DNA of 64,000 nucleotides from NCBI GenBank assembly GCA_016765135.1, contig JAESQN010000002.1, positions 1 to 64,000 of the forward strand. Direction: 5' to 3'. The notes beneath the pieces were generated by a model, which worked only from the letters and a program-made list of their open reading frames with translations, did no database searches and had not been told where the DNA came from. Of the stretch, positions 51,653 through 59,382 are shown in pieces. This DNA is from Robiginitomaculum sp. GTDB lineage: Bacteria; Pseudomonadota; Alphaproteobacteria; Caulobacterales; Maricaulaceae. The number at the start of each line of letters is the position of its first letter. Positions within the stretch are counted from its first letter, which is position 1. The position numbers and the translations under genes were made by a program.

Positions 51653-52087
51653 TTAAGAACCGCTACTTCTTTTCTTCTTCTTATCCATTTTGTCCATCTT
51701 ATCCATCTTGTCCATCTTATCCATGGATACGATTGTTAAAGATCCACTACCTTGTGGCGTCTTGATCAAAGCGCAGCTACCTGTTGGAACATAAGTCCAG
51801 GCATTAGCTTGAAAATTGGATGTAGACGTTCCTTGGCAGGACGTGCCAGCACCAGCCTTGCAGTCATTTCCGCCGGTAAGCGCAACGCCGTAGCATTTCT
51901 CTTTGCTGGATTTACCTTTAAGACGCGCACCGCCCATCCAGCTATCGAAGGCTTGTTGCACTTCAGAAGATGCTGAAGCATCAAGGCTGATTTGGGAATT
52001 GGGTTTGGCAATTGCAGCAACACCTACGGACGCGGCCAACAAAGCACCAACACTGATAGCTTTAGCAAAATTTTTGGGGGCAGACAT
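51653..52087 (-). CDS. bufA: Bufferin precursor peptide (DUF2282, BufA1-like)
   Basis: A 144-residue exported precursor. The signal peptide covers about residues 1-27 (cleavage after AAIA). The DUF2282 core has the family's four cysteines at 65, 76, 84 and 105 (EKCYGV, NDCKAG, GTSCQGT, GSCALI), the sites modified by MNIO enzymes to chelate copper. Two oddities are visible: about 35 extra residues between signal and core, and a C-terminal tail of five MDK repeats (residues 122-136) followed by KKKRSSGS. The ATG has GGAG upstream; an earlier in-frame codon adds 15 unlikely residues. First gene of the operon. Confidence 0.93.
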   Translation of the reverse strand: MSAPKNFAKAISVGALLAASVGVAAIAKPNSQISLDASASSEVQQAFDSWMGGARLKGKSSKEKCYGVALTGGNDCKAGAGTSCQGTSTSNFQANAWTYVPTGSCALIKTPQGSGSLTIVSMDKMDKMDKMDKMDKKKKRSSGS

Positions 52088-52119
52088 AATGTGACTCCTA
52101 TATAATACACATTTAATTT

Positions 52120-52148
52120 GTTTAACGGACACATTTGCGCCGCGTCAA
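52120..52148 (-). promoter_or_regulatory. Candidate promoter of the bufferin operon
   Basis: On the minus strand TTGACG (-35) and TTAAAC (-10) are spaced by 17 bp, about 35 bp upstream of the bufA start. The -10 box is weak, which would suit a regulated promoter. No CueR-type or ECF-sigma-specific site could be recognised, and no sigma/anti-sigma pair is adjacent. The rest of the 230-bp gap to the next gene shows nothing else clear. Confidence 0.35.
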
Positions 52149-52320
52149 TTTGATAACACAGAGTTTATGCACAAAGTGTGACATTTAGCTAACAAAAAGT
52201 CACTTGATTGTGAGCAAGCGAGTATCACTAGGTCATAACCACGCCCCAAAATCAACTATATCTCGCCCCCTTACCGCCGTAATTTAACGCCAAAGCCGCC
52301 TCTCACATCAGGAGGAATTT

Positions 52321-53094
52321 ATGCATAAATTGACCAAAACCATCTCACTTACAATCTTGACCATCGCGCTGGCATCTTGCGCGACTACGACACAAATGAC
52401 GTCCGGTTCGGATTATTTATCTCGCTATACACCGTCCATGACTGCCAATCTAACGACTACATCCGGCACAGTTGATCAACAAATACGCGACATCGCTGCC
52501 GTCGAACCGGACTTGCGGTTTCCGGCCCGCATAGGCCTGGCTCGCATTGAAAGAGGTCAGCTCACCAACAGTCCCATAGATGAAATCCAGGCCTGGGGTG
52601 ATTTAGCCGAAACCCTGGGCGCGCCTTATGGAGAATTTGTCCCCGTAAGCCCGTTTATCGCGGCAATGGTAAGGCCCGAAGCGAAAAAAGGGCGTAGAGG
52701 TACACATAATGTAATCGCAGACATTCGCCGCGCCTCGGCCCGCCAACATCTGGACTATGTACTCGCCTATGAAGTCACTCAAAACAGCTCCCAGGAAAGC
52801 AACGCCCTGTCATTGGCAAATCTTACCATTCTCGGCCTGTATGTCATTCCCTCGCGCAGTGTCAAAATCAACAGCACGGCCAGCGCCATATTGATTGATG
52901 TGAGGAGCGGTTATCCCTACGGCACAGCCACCGCCTTTGCCACGGACAAAAACACCCGCACGGCTCTGGGTTCCGGCAAGGCCAAGCGCAAAGCCAAGTC
53001 AAACAATTATCTCCAGGCGGTAGAAAACCTGACAGGCGAGGTGGAAACCATGATGAAAGATTTGTGGGTGCTGCAACATAAGCAGCAAGGCTAG
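52321..53094 (+). CDS. Predicted lipoprotein of unknown function, paralogue 1
   Basis: A 257-residue lipoprotein with lipobox LASC (Cys20). The body contains PARIGLARIERGQL, a W near residue 87, FVPVSPF, HLDYVLAYEV and SASAILIDVRSGYPYGT-like strands. It shares this layout with the next gene (IGIARLDKGRL, FAPVSP, MDYVLIYGM, KAMLVDTYTGKVYGT), so the two are paralogues. I do not recognise the family. AGGAGGAA precedes the ATG. It is divergent from bufA and ends in a strong terminator. Confidence 0.85.
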   Translation: MHKLTKTISLTILTIALASCATTTQMTSGSDYLSRYTPSMTANLTTTSGTVDQQIRDIAAVEPDLRFPARIGLARIERGQLTNSPIDEIQAWGDLAETLGAPYGEFVPVSPFIAAMVRPEAKKGRRGTHNVIADIRRASARQHLDYVLAYEVTQNSSQESNALSLANLTILGLYVIPSRSVKINSTASAILIDVRSGYPYGTATAFATDKNTRTALGSGKAKRKAKSNNYLQAVENLTGEVETMMKDLWVLQHKQQG

Positions 53095-53130
53095 GGATTG
53101 TGAAAAAATTCAAAATCCCCACCCGCCGTT

Positions 53131-53220
53131 CATACCCAGCTTGACTGGGTATCCAGCGAATAAAGAGCGAGCAAGGCTCGCACATGTTTGTTTAACTGGA
53201 TTCCCGCTTTCGCGGGAATG
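53131..53220. repeat. Triple-hairpin repeat (family C)
   Basis: Three hairpins lie in a row: ATACCCAG-CTTGA-CTGGGTAT, GCGAGC-AAG-GCTCGC and ATTCCCGC-TTTC-GCGGGAAT. The outer two are close to intergenic repeat types common in proteobacteria (a GGGTATCCAG arm and a GGATTCCCGC arm). It sits between the two paralogous genes. Confidence 0.75.
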
Positions 53221-53293
53221 AGCGGATTTTGGAGTGAAGTTGGATGAGCACAATCAAACGCGAAAACACTATAGTTTTTTTGCAACCGCACTC

Positions 53294-53326
53294 TATGGCC
53301 CATCTGCGTGATGGGCCATATTTTTT
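53294..53326 (+). terminator. Rho-independent terminator
   Basis: TATGGCCCATC and GATGGGCCATA form an 11-base-pair stem with a five-base loop, followed by six T residues. It ends the transcript of the first paralogous lipoprotein gene. Confidence 0.85.
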
Positions 53327-53473
53327 GCCTTATTTCAGGTTTTCGCCCCATTCGCGCACATGCCTGCCTTAATTGGGCGAAAACGTCATGAAATCAGCAC
53401 AGTCATAGCAAATTCGCGCCCCATTGCCCCTCCATACCATAATCATCAGCAACACCTAACTGGAGGGAAACCC

Positions 53474-54142
53474 ATGATGAAACTTTTAATCGCAACCGCA
53501 CTGACCGCCGTCGTATTCGCGGCAAAAACCAATGCCTTTAGCCCACATATGAATGAGTACAAAACCGTTGAAACGGTTCAAGCACCAATTAAAGAAGCGG
53601 CATTGACCAAACCTTTTGCGGACAAATTAAGCACGCCTACCCTTAAACCCGGTGCGACCATCGGCATTGCGCGGCTTGACAAAGGCCGCCTGATTTACGC
53701 CCCTATGAACGAACTGCGCGACTGGGCGAACCTCGACCTGCGCTCAAGCGCCACATTCGCACCGGTTAGCCCGGCTGCTCTCATTCGCAATATCCCCGAA
53801 GTCCCCATGATGGGTGGGCGCGACAGCGATAACAAGCTGGACGAGATCCGCTTGACGGCATCGGATTTGCGCATGGATTATGTGCTGATTTACGGCATGG
53901 GACAGGACGCCCAATGGGGCAGTTTCGCCGGCAAAGCTCTGATCAATACCGGGTTTATTATAAACGGCGATATGGTCTCGCCCCGTGCATCAACTAAGGC
54001 CATGCTGGTGGATACATATACGGGTAAAGTCTACGGCACACTGACATCAGATAAAGTAGAGTTTGGTGTGAGCGAACTAACCGATAAAGTCGAAACCTTA
54101 ATCAACACACTCACTGCTAAAGGTTCTGCAAAAACCGTTTAG
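53474..54142 (+). CDS. Secreted protein of unknown function, paralogue 2
   Basis: A 222-residue exported protein with a signal peptide (MMKLLIATALTAVVFAAKTNA) but, unlike its paralogue upstream, no lipobox Cys, so it is probably periplasmic. Shared motifs with paralogue 1 are IGIARLDKGRL, a DWANL-type Trp, FAPVSP, DYVLIYG and MLVDTYTGKVYGT. The start is set by GGAGGG upstream. It is followed by a terminator, so each paralogue has its own transcription unit. Confidence 0.83.
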   Translation: MMKLLIATALTAVVFAAKTNAFSPHMNEYKTVETVQAPIKEAALTKPFADKLSTPTLKPGATIGIARLDKGRLIYAPMNELRDWANLDLRSSATFAPVSPAALIRNIPEVPMMGGRDSDNKLDEIRLTASDLRMDYVLIYGMGQDAQWGSFAGKALINTGFIINGDMVSPRASTKAMLVDTYTGKVYGTLTSDKVEFGVSELTDKVETLINTLTAKGSAKTV

Positions 54143-54172
54143 CACACATGCCACCGCTTAAGGCGGGGGCTA

Positions 54173-54223
54173 AATCACAGGCGGTCAGCCTCCCTCCCCT
54201 AACTGACCGCCTGTGTGATTTTT
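54173..54223 (+). terminator. Rho-independent terminator
   Basis: AATCACAGGCGGTCAG pairs with CTGACCGCCTGTGTGATT (one bulge) across a loop of about 14 bases, followed by a run of five T residues. It ends the second paralogue's transcript. Confidence 0.85.
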
Positions 54224-54249
54224 CGCAGTAGGGTTTCAAGGAGTTAAGA

Positions 54250-54293
54250 AACTTCCACAGCCCCTACCCCGTCAAAGAAAAGTCCTTGTATTC
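54250..54293 (-). pseudogene. Remnant of an acyl-CoA ligase 3' end
   Basis: On the minus strand this 44-bp stretch reads EYKDFSLTG then TAG, and matches the last codons and stop region of the acyl-CoA ligase gene at 55789-55832 (EYKDFSLTA, stop) at about 35 of 44 bases. Several differences are synonymous, so the fragment evolved as coding sequence before it was cut off. Similarity stops abruptly on its right. The two copies flank a three-gene cassette like attachment sites. Confidence 0.7.
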
Positions 54294-54302
54294 TGATTAA
54301 TA

Positions 54303-54584
54303 TTATAGGGCGGGAGCTAAATTAAAAAATGTGTTCCAGACACTAAGAACAATCTTGATGAGTGTTCCCAAAAAAATAGATCCGGGCACCCATATTCTTG
54401 GCGAACTCGCCAGTTTTCTAAGTACGCCTGCATAAGCTTTCGCCAGACGTTTGTCCTCTGGATCTCCGTTTTTGCGTTCTACCTGCCACGCCTTTATTAT
54501 GAGCGAAGTCACATACAAGATTGTGATTGCCAATAACCCATCTGCTACAAATGACAGCCCAGAATACCAAGTAAGGTTAGTCAC
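54303..54584 (-). CDS. Small membrane protein of unknown function
   Basis: A 93-residue protein with two hydrophobic segments (about residues 8-30 and 66-88) joined by a charged loop (KAWQVERKNGDPEDKRLAKAY). No family is recognised. It follows the HTH gene by four bases on the same strand and lies within the cassette flanked by the ligase-end repeats. Confidence 0.6.
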   Translation of the reverse strand: MTNLTWYSGLSFVADGLLAITILYVTSLIIKAWQVERKNGDPEDKRLAKAYAGVLRKLASSPRIWVPGSIFLGTLIKIVLSVWNTFFNLAPAL

Positions 54585-54588
54585 GGTT

Positions 54589-55149
54589 CTATTGGATAGT
54601 AATTGTAAGCGTCATGCCAAGAGCATCAGCAATTCTCGCTAACGAAGCCACAGTGGCACCCTGTTTATTGTGTTCACCATTTGCAAGTCGTGAGACAAAC
54701 GCTGGGTCAATCCCACTCGTTCTGTGCAACTCTCGTAAACTCCCGCCATAATTATTCAGCGCCGCCGTAACCGCATCCGACACCTCAATACGGGCCACCA
54801 CCCTCGCGGCTTGACGCCGCGCCTCAACGCCAGCATCAGATAATCCACCAGTCGCTGATTTCCCTTCTGCTTGGGCAAGTTTTTTCTCCAAGCGCCGCAT
54901 GGTTGCTAACATACGTTTTTCAAACGGGTCACTTGCCTCTTTCTGGGTTGGAATGTTCGGCTTTTGTGGCCGTTTTGGTTTTTTTAGGAGTTTGTCCTTC
55001 GAGATAAACGTTCCGGCAAGGGGATACGCGGTTCCTTTTAAAGGCGCTGCTGCTTTGCCGGTTTTTTTTTGTGCCGCAACAGCAGGCATGAGTTCGCCAA
55101 CCGAGTGCCCCAGACCTTTGTTAGCAGAAAACGTTTTTTCCTTTGGCAT
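54589..55149 (-). CDS. Helix-turn-helix (XRE-like) protein with long N-terminal region
   Basis: A 186-residue protein. The first 75 residues are basic, low in complexity and rich in Lys/Pro/Ala; a helical stretch follows (EKRMLATMRRLEKKLAQAEG). The C-terminal 60 residues form an XRE-like DNA-binding fold (GGSLRELHRTSGIDPAFVSRLANGEH, then VASLARIADALGMTLTI). The start MPKEKTF is set by AGGATATA upstream. It probably regulates its own cassette. The arrangement with a preceding unknown gene is reminiscent of toxin-antitoxin loci, without direct proof. Confidence 0.78.
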   Translation of the reverse strand: MPKEKTFSANKGLGHSVGELMPAVAAQKKTGKAAAPLKGTAYPLAGTFISKDKLLKKPKRPQKPNIPTQKEASDPFEKRMLATMRRLEKKLAQAEGKSATGGLSDAGVEARRQAARVVARIEVSDAVTAALNNYGGSLRELHRTSGIDPAFVSRLANGEHNKQGATVASLARIADALGMTLTITIQ

Positions 55150-55221
55150 TGTATATCCTGTCATTGCTGTTGACTAATTAAACAACACCTTACAAGAATT
55201 GTCAAGCTTTTCTATACATAT

Positions 55222-55791
55222 TTACATGAGAATTGTTGAAGTCTTGCAGGCAATACCCAACACACTTGCATAATTTTGGTCAATATTTTCCAAACCGGCT
55301 ATTGTTTGGCATTGCTCCGTGATTTGTTTAGTAACATCTGCACAGTCTTTTTCAGGGCCAATCCAGATTATTTTCATTCTATTCAATGACGCAAAATATA
55401 TCACCAGCGATGTCAATGTTCTGTATGATCTTTCAGCAGGAGGGCCATCATCTAATTGCGTCAAATAGGTTTCACCATCCAAAAAATTCATCGGGCTTCC
55501 GCCTGGTCTACATTCAACATTAGACAGCAATGGTTTCACAGGCAGATGAATACCCTTTAGAATTGCCGCAGGCACCTTTGAGCGGGGAAGTGTAAGTACA
55601 TTTTTCTGAATCGTGCCTCGTTTTCCGTCAACAAGTAGTTGGCGCTTATTAAATTTACCTGCCGCCTTCTTAAAGGATTGACTTAACTTAAAGATACTTC
55701 GTGCTAAATCCCAATCTGCATATTCCTCGGATTTCGCCAAACACTCTACGATATCGGCAATCTTACCCATATCCAATTCAATTTTCAACAT
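55222..55791 (-). CDS. Protein of unknown function in the ligase-flanked cassette
   Basis: A 189-residue soluble protein starting MLKIELDMGKIADIVECL. No signal peptide or known domain is recognised. Its middle has basic patches (KAAGKFNKRQLLVDGKRG) and its end a possible alpha/beta fold (YRTLTSLVIYFASLNRMKIIWIG). The ATG lies within the repeat that duplicates the ligase 3' end, 11 bp past the ligase stop, with GTGGAG as ribosome-binding site. A longer frame exists upstream but only overlaps the ligase. It could form a functional unit with the downstream HTH gene. Confidence 0.7.
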   Translation of the reverse strand: MLKIELDMGKIADIVECLAKSEEYADWDLARSIFKLSQSFKKAAGKFNKRQLLVDGKRGTIQKNVLTLPRSKVPAAILKGIHLPVKPLLSNVECRPGGSPMNFLDGETYLTQLDDGPPAERSYRTLTSLVIYFASLNRMKIIWIGPEKDCADVTKQITEQCQTIAGLENIDQNYASVLGIACKTSTILM

Positions 55792-55802
55792 CTCCACACC
55801 CC

Positions 55803-57437
55803 CTAAGCCGTCAGCGAAAAATCCTTGTATTCTTCTTTCAGGTCTTTTTTCAACACTTTCCCTGTTGCTCCGATCGGCAATTCGTCCTTGAAGAAAATTT
55901 CGTCTGGGAGCCACCATTTGGCGCATTTGGCGGTGATACATTTTTTGATCTCGTCCTTGTCGGGACTTGCGCCGGGCACGGGTTGGACGATCAGGATTGG
56001 CCGCTCTTGCCATTTTTCGTGGTGCGCACCGATACAGGCGGCCATAGCGACACCGGGATGATCCATAGCGGCGTTTTCGACCTCGATAGAGGAAATCCAC
56101 TCGCCGCCAGATTTAATGACATCTTTGGAGCGGTCAGTAATTTCCAGATGTCCGCTAGGGTGCAGCGCCGCAACATCACCAGTTTCAAACCAGCCATCAT
56201 CGGTAAAATCATTGCGGTCTTCTTTTTTGAAATATTGATTGGCAACCCACGGCCCGCGCACATGTAAATGCCCGGTGGCTTTGCCGTCGCGAGGCAAAAG
56301 TTTGCCTTCGTCGTCAACGATACGCATTTCAATGCCAAATATGGCCCGTCCGGCTAATAACTTGACCGCAACTTCCTCATCTCTCGATAGTTTATCATGG
56401 CCCGGCAGAGGTGAATTGGTCACGCCGAGCGGCGAAGTTTCTGTCATGCCCCAACCTTGTTGCATGGGAATACCAAGTTCGTCCTCATAGGCCCGCAGCA
56501 ATACCTCAGGCAGAGCAGACCCACCAACGAGCGCGGCTTTAACGGACGGTAATTTGCCCATCATATCGCCGCCTTCAGAGCGCAACTGGCCCAAAATACC
56601 CATCCATATGGTCGGCACGCCGAGCATATATGTGACTTCTTCCTGGCGGATCATATCCACCAGGCTGGCCCCGTCGAGGCCTGGCCCCGGCATGACCATT
56701 TTACTGCCCATCATGGCGCAGGAATACACCAGCCCCCAGGCACTAATGTGGAACATGGGTACAACCGCCAAAACGCTATCCGTTGCCGAGACGCCGACTA
56801 CATCCTTGGCACAAGACGCCCAGGCATGGAGAATGGTAGAACGGTGAGAATATAGAACACCCTTGGGATCCCCGGTCGTGCCGGATGTGTAACACAAAGA
56901 ACAAGCCGTGTTTTCGTCAAAGCGCGGCCATTCTATTGTGTCCTCCGCGTCTTTGATAAAGTCCTCATAGCACATAACGTCCGTCGCACCTGTCGGGACA
57001 CTGTCGCCGTCGCACATGGCAATCCAACCTTTAACGCTGGGGCAGAACCCACCAATGCCGTGAACTATCGGCGCGAACGTAGTGTCGAAAAACATATAAC
57101 TGTCCTCCGCATGGCCAATCATCCAAGCGATCTGTTTGGGATCGAGCCTTGGATTGATGGTGTGGACAATCGCGCCAATGCCGGCAACGGCGTAGTAAAT
57201 CTCAATATGACGGTAATTGTTCCATGCAATGGTCGCCACCCGGTCGCCCGGTTTGACGCCAGCCGCCAAAAGCGCATTGGCCAGTTTCTTGGAACGCCGG
57301 GCGCACTCTGCCCAAGTATAGCGGTGATCACTCCCATCGCTTTCGCGAGAAACAATTTCCTGGGTCGCGTGATTAAGTGAAGCATGTTCGATTAAATCGC
57401 TGATCATCAGCTGTTGGTGCATCATTAGGCCTTGCAT
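55803..57437 (-). CDS. Fatty acyl-CoA synthetase (AMP-forming)
   Basis: An acyl-adenylate-forming ligase of 544 residues that activates medium- or long-chain fatty acids to CoA esters. The AMP-binding signature is [19 protein letters not shown]. Other core motifs are [46 protein letters not shown] and the C-terminal catalytic Lys block [14 protein letters not shown]. The pattern resembles the AlkK/FadD3-like group. Its 3' end is duplicated at 54250-54293. Confidence 0.93.
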   Translation of the reverse strand: MQGLMMHQQLMISDLIEHASLNHATQEIVSRESDGSDHRYTWAECARRSKKLANALLAAGVKPGDRVATIAWNNYRHIEIYYAVAGIGAIVHTINPRLDPKQIAWMIGHAEDSYMFFDTTFAPIVHGIGGFCPSVKGWIAMCDGDSVPTGATDVMCYEDFIKDAEDTIEWPRFDENTACSLCYTSGTTGDPKGVLYSHRSTILHAWASCAKDVVGVSATDSVLAVVPMFHISAWGLVYSCAMMGSKMVMPGPGLDGASLVDMIRQEEVTYMLGVPTIWMGILGQLRSEGGDMMGKLPSVKAALVGGSALPEVLLRAYEDELGIPMQQGWGMTETSPLGVTNSPLPGHDKLSRDEEVAVKLLAGRAIFGIEMRIVDDEGKLLPRDGKATGHLHVRGPWVANQYFKKEDRNDFTDDGWFETGDVAALHPSGHLEITDRSKDVIKSGGEWISSIEVENAAMDHPGVAMAACIGAHHEKWQERPILIVQPVPGASPDKDEIKKCITAKCAKWWLPDEIFFKDELPIGATGKVLKKDLKEEYKDFSLTA

Positions 57438-57532
57438 ATATGTCTCCCGTTTTTATGCTTATTGTTGCATATAGTTTTAACGCTCTGGCTGATGAGGTCA
57501 ATCAGCTTTGGCTATTATTATGGGTTTATAAT

Positions 57533-58522
57533 ATGGCTTTAAAAGTTCCAACCTATACGGATGTCGTTGCGGCGGCGCGGCGGCTTAAAGGTCATGCCCG
57601 GGTCACTCCGCTTGTCCGCCACGGTTTGCTTGATAAAATCAGCGGATTGAATTTGTTTTTGAAAGACGAAACCCAACAAAAAAGCGGCGCGTTTAAATAT
57701 CGGGGCGCATACTCGCGCCTGTCCTTATTGAATGCTGCCGAACGTAAAGCCGGGGTGGTCGCCTATTCATCCGGCAATCACGCTCAAGGTGTTGCCCTTG
57801 CTGCCAAGGAGTTGGGCATATCAGTGGTGATTATCATGCCCAACACGGCCCCCCTCAACAAGAAACGCGGCACACTTTCCCACGGCGCGAAAATCGTTGA
57901 ATATGACCCGGCGACCACTGACCGCGTAAAGCTAGCAGAGCAAATTGCACAGACCGAAAACCGGATATTGGTGCCACCATTTGATGAAAAATATATCATA
58001 GCCGGGCAAGGGACATGCGCCGTGGAAATCATAGAACAGTGCGCCCGGCAAGGCATTAAACTTGATGCCTTGATAACGCCCATAGGCGGCGGCGGTCTAT
58101 GCGCAGGCACCAATCTTGCCGCGCATGCACTTAGTCCCAACACTAAAGTTTACGGCGGTGAACCCGTGGACTATGACGACCATGCCCGTTCGCTACGTTC
58201 CGGCAAGCGCGAGACCAATGCCCCCGCGCCTCTCTCCCTGTGCGATGCTTTGATGGCCCCCGCCCCTGGCAAAATCACTTTTCAGATTAACGAAAAATAT
58301 TTGCGCGGGGTCTTCGCCGTAACTGATGATGAATGTTTGTTGGCAATGGCGCTGGCGAAACAAACCCTGGACATAACCCTTGAACCCGGCGGGGCCATAG
58401 CATTGGCCGCCGCTTTGTCACGGCCCAAAGCGTTAAAGCCCGGCACGAATGTCGCGGTTATTTTATCGGGCGGTAATGTGGATGAGGAGATTACGCGGTT
58501 GGCTGAGGCGCTTGATTGCTAG
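57533..58522 (+). CDS. Threonine dehydratase / serine racemase-like PLP enzyme
   Basis: A fold-type II PLP enzyme of 329 residues. The PLP Lys lies in KSGAFKYRGAY, the phosphate-cradling loop is GGGGLCAGTNLA, and the substrate loop is YSSGNHAQGVA. It lacks the C-terminal ACT domain of biosynthetic IlvA, so it is a catabolic threonine/serine dehydratase or a serine racemase. The start MALKVPTY is chosen since this is the family N-terminus, though its ribosome-binding site is weak. It is divergent from the ligase gene. Confidence 0.88.
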   Translation: MALKVPTYTDVVAAARRLKGHARVTPLVRHGLLDKISGLNLFLKDETQQKSGAFKYRGAYSRLSLLNAAERKAGVVAYSSGNHAQGVALAAKELGISVVIIMPNTAPLNKKRGTLSHGAKIVEYDPATTDRVKLAEQIAQTENRILVPPFDEKYIIAGQGTCAVEIIEQCARQGIKLDALITPIGGGGLCAGTNLAAHALSPNTKVYGGEPVDYDDHARSLRSGKRETNAPAPLSLCDALMAPAPGKITFQINEKYLRGVFAVTDDECLLAMALAKQTLDITLEPGGAIALAAALSRPKALKPGTNVAVILSGGNVDEEITRLAEALDC

Positions 58523-58561
58523 GCCGGAGAGGAAATATAACGCTATCGGTTATTGCAAAAA

Positions 58562-59353
58562 TCAACTTTGTTTTATGAAAAAACAGTGGACGTTGTCATT
58601 TGTGTAGCGGGTGACTTTGTTTTTCAGGACAAATTGATAATTTTCATTGTCCGCCAGTGTTTTTAAGGTGGCAATGCCAAAATAATTGAGATGATCAGGA
58701 AACCTGAAACCGCACCAATCGATGCCGCGAACCACTCGGTTGATGGTATCAAAATTTGGCACTTTAATATAAATGGCACCGCCCGGCTTGAGTTTATTGT
58801 AACAGGCTTTTATGACCTCTCTCGGCTTGGCCTCATGCTCAAGATAGGAGCGCATTATAATCCCGTCCAAAAAGCCATCTTCAAAGCTTTCCAACCCCTC
58901 AAGGGCCGGTGCATGAACCACAAAACCGCCGCGCTCTTGCATCAACGCATCCGAGATTTCGGCAGCCTGCTTTTCAATTTCAATGCCGAAAGGCGTAAAT
59001 TGCGGCGGTATATTGTTTAAACCGCCACAACCGATATCCAGTACATTACCCGCCTTAACCCGCGTGCTGATATAGGCCCACTCATCATCTCTAAACATAT
59101 GCAAACGCCAACGGGTTTTTGCGTCAATCCAGGCGACAATTGGTTCTTTTTCCTTGCGCCGTTTCTTCTCTTTCGCGAACTGTTTTGTCCAGGCTAAATC
59201 TTCGCTCAAACTTTCATAATCCGGGGCGGCGTCCAGATACACCATTTGGCATTTTACGCACTTCACCGTGTTCCATTCGGGATGGCTAAGTTTGGGCAAA
59301 GCTATTTTTTGATCGCTGGTGCAAACAGGGCATGATCGTGTTATTTTTTTCAT
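58562..59353 (-). CDS. SAM-dependent methyltransferase with N-terminal zinc-binding motif
   Basis: A 263-residue class I methyltransferase. The N-terminus has CPVC and CVKC pairs (residues 9-36), likely a zinc ribbon. The SAM-binding motif is VLDIGCGGLN, followed by a degenerate second motif (FGIEIEKQAAEI) and SYLEHEAKPREVI. Such proteins often modify sugars or lipids in polysaccharide clusters; the substrate is not known. It sits 30 bp downstream of a glycosyltransferase on the same strand. Confidence 0.85.
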   Translation of the reverse strand: MKKITRSCPVCTSDQKIALPKLSHPEWNTVKCVKCQMVYLDAAPDYESLSEDLAWTKQFAKEKKRRKEKEPIVAWIDAKTRWRLHMFRDDEWAYISTRVKAGNVLDIGCGGLNNIPPQFTPFGIEIEKQAAEISDALMQERGGFVVHAPALEGLESFEDGFLDGIIMRSYLEHEAKPREVIKACYNKLKPGGAIYIKVPNFDTINRVVRGIDWCGFRFPDHLNYFGIATLKTLADNENYQFVLKNKVTRYTNDNVHCFFIKQS

Positions 59354-59382
59354 AATATTATGTTAAATCAATGCTATAATTT

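Noticed and set aside
52088-52320. ECF sigma or copper-regulator site for the bufferin operon
   Set aside because: No CueR-type dyad or recognised ECF element could be found in the gap and no such regulator is encoded nearby.
55792-56100. Longer N-terminus for the 189-residue cassette protein
   Set aside because: The extra 103 codons lie in another frame of the acyl-CoA ligase gene and are Arg-rich; a proper ribosome-binding site exists for the shorter start.
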